Source of the DNA: Pigoraptor vietnamica
Lineage: Eukaryota; Opisthokonta; Filasterea
Length of the DNA: 24,565 bases
Direction: 5' to 3'
Assembly (NCBI GenBank): GCA_943704525.1
Contig: CALSCQ010001981.1
Location: 1-24,565 of the forward strand
This document shows positions 21,323-24,565 of this stretch, piece after piece (position 1 is the stretch's first letter; every line of letters starts with the position of its first letter). The translations under genes and the position numbers were made by a program. The notes beneath the pieces were generated by a model, which worked only from the letters and a program-made list of their open reading frames with translations, ran no database searches and was not told the DNA's origin.

Positions 21323-22654
21323 ATGGTCGCCACTTGCGCGCAGGGACCGCGCGTCGTGCAGTTCGTCCACGCACCAGAGGGCACCCGGCTCGCTGTGAGC
21401 GCGGCCGCACTCGCCCTTCTCGAGGGCGTGGACTTCAACGTCCCAAACAGAAGCCTCTGCGTGCTCGCCGTCGTTGGCACGGCACGCCGCGGCAAGTCGA
21501 CGCTCCTCAACCTTCTTCTCTCTTTCCTTGGCATCCATGTGCCCGCGGGCAGTGGCTTCGAGTCACGTGGCGGCGACCGTCCCGTCACCAGCGGCATATG
21601 GATGCTGAGCGAGCCGATACCCTTGCCGGACGGGCGGCACTTGTTACTGCTCGACGTGGAGGGCACGGAGCGCGGCAACGACCAGGTCACGGCGCACCTC
21701 TCCGCGCTTGCGGGGAGCTTCGCGTCGATGCTGGTACTCAACGTCGACAAGGATTTCAACAACGGCAGTGTGTCTGCCCTCGCGCGCATCAGCCAGGCCA
21801 TTTTGCTCCGAGCCCCGGCGAACCGGCGAGGAAGAGGCGCACAAGCTCATGGCGTCGCTCTTCATACTCCTGCGCAACATTGACCAGGGGTGGATCGAGG
21901 AGGTGTGGAGGCGCGCAACGGGCGACCGCGGCAGGAGTGCGTGTGGACGGCCGTGAGGGACGTGCTGAACGAATCGGGCGATGCGGCGGACCGGCTCTTC
22001 CGATTCTTCGACGAGCGCACTTCGTGCGGCGACGGAATGCGCTTTGTCGAGTCGCCTGAGCTGAGGGACGTGCTCAAGGACCCGACGCCGGAGAAGGTCG
22101 CCGGCGCCGAGCACCTCGCGATGATACAGGACGCGCGGCGGGTAGTCGACCGCCTTGTTGCGTGCATGCAGCCCAAGATGGTGGGCCGGATCCCGATCAA
22201 CGGGCGGATGCTGGCGGGTCTCGCGGAGACGTTTGTGAACGAGCTCAACGAGCACCCGCTGCCCATTGACGACGCGATCAAAACGATCCATCGCCTGAAG
22301 GCGGAGGAGCTGTGCAAGGCGGCACTCGAGGCGTTCGCGAAGAGGTGCGAGGGGCGCGCATTCGACACTGTGGAAGAGTTCGACCAGTTCTACTCTGAAG
22401 CCACCCGTGGCGCTCTCGAGTGGTACGACGACGCAACGACGTTCATGGACCTTCTGCCTGATGTGGTAGCTGGTGTGCGCGAGGAGGTGATCAACCGCCT
22501 CGACAGCACGTGCCTGGCCCAGCGGGCGGTTGTGGTGGACGCCGTGCATGCACGCAACTTGCTGCAAGCACAACGCCTTGCGGACGAGCTCGAGGAGATT
22601 CGTCGGCGGGAGAGGGAAGAGATGGAGGTGCGTGTTGTCCGGCGGTGTAGTTGA
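21323..22654 (+). CDS. Guanylate-binding-protein (GBP)-like large GTPase, with two compensating frame breaks
   Basis: The N-terminal GTPase domain shows a P-loop VGTARRGKST, a switch segment VTSGIWML and a G3-like LLLLDVEGTERG, all as in GBPs. Further on, CVWTAVRDVLNES matches the RD motif that GBPs carry in place of NKxD. GRIPINGRMLAGLAETFVNE then starts the GBP helical domain. A charged coiled stretch (EEIRRREREEMEV) ends the protein at about 443 codons, shorter than the usual about 590. The reading frame shifts one base near 21,815-21,822 (after AILLRAPA) and back near 21,925-21,932 (before ECVWTAV). The segment between (GEEEAHKLMASLF) is clearly GBP-like in the alternate frame. These look like single-base indels or sequencing errors. 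At the 3' end, gag|gtgcgt at 22628 and cag at 22690 would splice to a 12-codon last exon ending 22726. GBP-family proteins hydrolyse GTP and remodel membranes; animal ones act in defence. Confidence 0.8.
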
Positions 22655-22763
22655 CAGGTGACTCAGTTGTCAGCATGTGCCACGCGGCAGCGCATGGAAC
22701 CGCTGTTGCGTGCCTCTAACTTTTGAGCGGGATGGACAGTGCTGCAATTGGTCACAAAGTATT

Positions 22764-22839
22764 GAGGGGGCTGACTATCCCGCGCACACCCGGCCGTATT
22801 GTGATCGAGGGGGCTGACTGTCGCGCGCACCCGGTCGTA
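22764..22839. repeat. Degenerate 43-bp tandem duplication
   Basis: GAGGGGGCTGACTATCCCGC at 22764 recurs as GAGGGGGCTGACTGTCGCGC at 22807. The next bases also match (CGCACACCCGGCCGTA against CGCACCCGGTCGTA). The second copy is two bases shorter, with three substitutions. It lies just downstream of the GTPase gene, probably in its 3' flank. Confidence 0.85.
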
Positions 22840-22984
22840 GGCTGCGATACGGCGCCTCAACAGAGAGAAGAAGACTGAGATCCCGTGGATACATGTTGCG
22901 TGCACTGTTGTGCAAGGGTTGCTTTTTATCGTTTCGCGCGGTTCGTTTGTTGCAGCCCGTTTTCCCTGGAAATAGTGGCCAGGA

Positions 22985-22986
<2 letters not shown>

Positions 22987-23017
<31 letters not shown>

Positions 23018-23026
23018 GGGGGGGGG

Positions 23027-23086
<60 letters not shown>
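22987..23086. repeat. Compound microsatellite (GT)14-(G)15-(GA)29
   Basis: A GT run of about 28 bp passes directly into about 15 G and then about 58 bp of pure GA. The three tracts abut without spacers. Their lengths are likely unreliable in any single assembly. Confidence 0.97.
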
Positions 23087-23089
<3 letters not shown>

Positions 23090-23989
23090 ACAGATTGTCT
23101 CGGTATGTTTTGAGCACGAGTCGCATAGACTCACCTTGGGGAGAGAGCATTCTTTACTGCACCCCGGTCTCAGTGTGCCGGGCGATGGAGCCACTGCGTG
23201 ACTCAGATTGGTTGCAATGGCTGGCACGCACGGGTTTCCCCTGTCAGTGTAAGTTGTATTAGCGTGCGCCGCGGGCCGACCAATACGGCCGCCGCGTGCA
23301 TTGCATTGCCCATATGGATGTGTCTCTGCATGTGTATGGTTTGCATGCACGGCGACACTGTTGGCTGGCATTCCAGGCATCGACCGAGACAAACGGGAAG
23401 AGAGCAATTGGGTTGAAAGTCATCTCCTGAGCTGCTCATGCGGCCACTAATTCTCGGTCTAGCTCGCACCTGGTCAGTACTGTGTAGAGGTGCGCGGCTC
23501 TCAGAAAAAGACTCGGCCGTTTCAATTGAGTGCAGACATAGGTGCTAATGGAGCACATGCATGCGGGCACAGGGGCACGTACTCAGTTGTGGCCGGCATA
23601 GCACGCCTGAATTGGCGATTCCGGCGGGGCGATCGGGAGCCCGGCCAGCACGGCCGAACCGGGCGGCGTGGCCGGCCCGTACTGTGTCTGTGTAAATGCC
23701 GGACTGACTGTTCCGGGCCTGCCGGCCGCCGCGCCCGGCCACGGCACTCGGCAGCGGCCGCTCTGATGTGGGCGTTCGGCGCGGGCGCCGCACACAGCCA
23801 TCTCGCCAGTTTGCTTGCACCGGCAAGGATCTGTTTCGCGTGCGCTGCGGCCGGCTGTAAATGGCTTGCAGGCAGTTCAGTTACATCCAGGCATCTGGCC
23901 GGGCGTCAGTGCCAAGAACTGCCGCCGGCGGAGCCACTGTGGAGCCCGACGCCGGTACAAAAAAAATTGTATGTGACAATATTGCCGGG

Positions 23990-23997
23990 TGACGTCA
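23990..23997. promoter_or_regulatory. CRE-like palindrome TGACGTCA upstream of the 3' partial gene
   Basis: A perfect TGACGTCA, the ATF/CREB-type bZIP site, is followed by CACGTCAC nine bases later. It is about 94 bp before the ATG at 24091 and in the right place for a proximal promoter element. Function is inferred from the motif alone. Confidence 0.4.
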
Positions 23998-24090
23998 GCA
24001 CGTCACGCACTGAGGAAGTGAAACAATGCAAGCACTGTTTGCCGTTTAAGTCCGTCGCGGACGAGTGCGAAAACTGAAGACGGTATCGAC

Positions 24091-24421
24091 ATGACGAGTG
24101 CCGTGCCCACGAGCGCTGCGCACGGCACACGCTCGAATGTCCCGACGTTTGAGGAGATAGAGGACGTGGTGATTGACCCCGACGTCTCGAGAGAGCTCCA
24201 GTCGTTTGATGTTCCCGCGGGGGATGCCCTTCAGTGGGCTCCTGCCGTGGTCGACCAGTGGATTGACGTTGTGCTGGCACGCCGCGACGAGAGAGAGAGG
24301 CGCGCGTTGAGGGACATGCAGTACGACGGGCCTGGCCTCGCGCGCTTGAGCAGAAATTCGACGTGCCTCCAGGGCATGTTCGCAAGAGGCCTTGTCGATA
24401 CTATTGCGGCCTCCGTGAAGG
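24091..24421 (+). CDS. 5' exon of an unrecognised gene, possibly with a SAM-like domain (3' part outside window)
   Basis: An ATG at 24091 opens 110 codons of normal, acidic then helical protein sequence. It begins MTSAVPTSAAHG and continues with FEEIEDVVIDPD. A likely donor (aag g|gtgcgt) after 24421 leads into a T-rich intron. Residues about 45-110 resemble a SAM domain: a Trp at the start (LQWAPAVVDQWI), DGPGLARLS in the middle, then a Gly-containing helix (QGMFARGLVDTIAASVK). SAM domains mediate protein-protein contacts. The resemblance is by eye and modest. An in-frame stop lies before the ATG within the GC-rich spacer, and a CRE-like site lies about 94 bp upstream. Confidence 0.6.
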
Positions 24422-24453
24422 GTGCGTTGTGCGCTTGGCAGTTGTTTTATTTT

Positions 24454-24497
24454 TCTTCTTCTTCTTCTTCTTTCTCTTTCTTTCTTTCTTTCCTTTC

Positions 24498-24565
<68 letters not shown>
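24454..24565. repeat. CTT/CTTT repeats running into a 64-base T run at the window end
   Basis: After the presumed donor at 24422 come (CTT)n and (CTTT)n units, then 64 uninterrupted T from 24502 to the last base. It may be an intronic polypyrimidine tract, or a contig-end artefact. Confidence 0.9.

Larger units (their letters stand above)
22727..24090. other. Intergenic region between the GTPase gene and the 3' partial gene
   Basis: This stretch of about 1.36 kb holds a degenerate 43-bp tandem duplication and a GT/G/GA microsatellite. A CpG-dense stretch at about 23580-23960 is studded with GCCGG/CCGGC, and a CRE-like palindrome lies near the end. A 195-codon open frame at 23490-24077 has the arginine/alanine-rich composition expected of chance in GC-rich DNA and is not called. 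No RNA gene was recognised. Confidence 0.6.

Noticed and set aside
23490-24077. 195-codon plus-strand frame
   Set aside because: Arg/Ala/Gly-rich with no recognisable motif, lying in CpG-dense DNA. It overlaps the likely promoter of the gene at 24091.

Overview
This window looks like nuclear DNA of a GC-rich unicellular eukaryote. Genes are interrupted by short introns (about 60-290 nt, almost all GT-AG), spacers are short, and dinucleotide microsatellites are common. The gene content (CNOT1 scaffold, ubiquitin-eS31 fusion, PRA1-family membrane protein, F-box/LRR protein, guanylate-binding-protein-like GTPase) is plainly eukaryotic. The species cannot be fixed from sequence alone. A free-living protist such as an amoebozoan or apusomonad-like lineage would fit, but that is a guess. 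No virus-like element, IS element or CRISPR array was seen.

Layout, left to right: (1) the 3' end of a homoserine dehydrogenase gene (+, ends 204); (2) a seven-exon secreted glucose/sorbosone dehydrogenase-like protein with a PKD domain (-, 462-3945); (3) a four-exon PRA1-family protein (+, 4511-5464); (4) a two-exon ubiquitin-ribosomal protein eS31/S27a fusion (-, 5980-6633); (5) a 1.76-kb spacer holding an AT-rich island and CT/GT tracts; (6) a ten-exon CNOT1/Not1 gene (+, 8394-16650; 2318 aa by my splicing); (7) a 0.74-kb convergent spacer with a possible small gene; (8) a large F-box/LRR/helical-repeat protein (-, 17391-20851) with one apparent frame break; (9) a GBP-like GTPase (+, 21323 to about 22654) with two compensating frame breaks; (10) a 1.4-kb spacer rich in simple repeats and CpG; (11) the first exon of an unrecognised, possibly SAM-domain gene (+, from 24091). 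The window ends in a run of 64 T.

The first eight named genes alternate strictly in strand up to the GTPase. This gives convergent 3' ends and three divergent promoter regions: dehydrogenase/PRA1, ubiquitin-eS31/CNOT1 and F-box/GTPase. There is no operon-like logic. Most genes are unrelated housekeeping functions (threonine/methionine branch synthesis, vesicle traffic, ribosome and ubiquitin supply, mRNA deadenylation). The F-box protein and GBP-like GTPase share a divergent promoter and are the pair most worth asking about for co-regulation. Two genes, the dehydrogenase and the GTPase, have a TATA-like box about 95-100 nt before the ATG.

Exon models were deduced by hand from reading-frame continuity, splice motifs and remembered family sequences. 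No database search was run.
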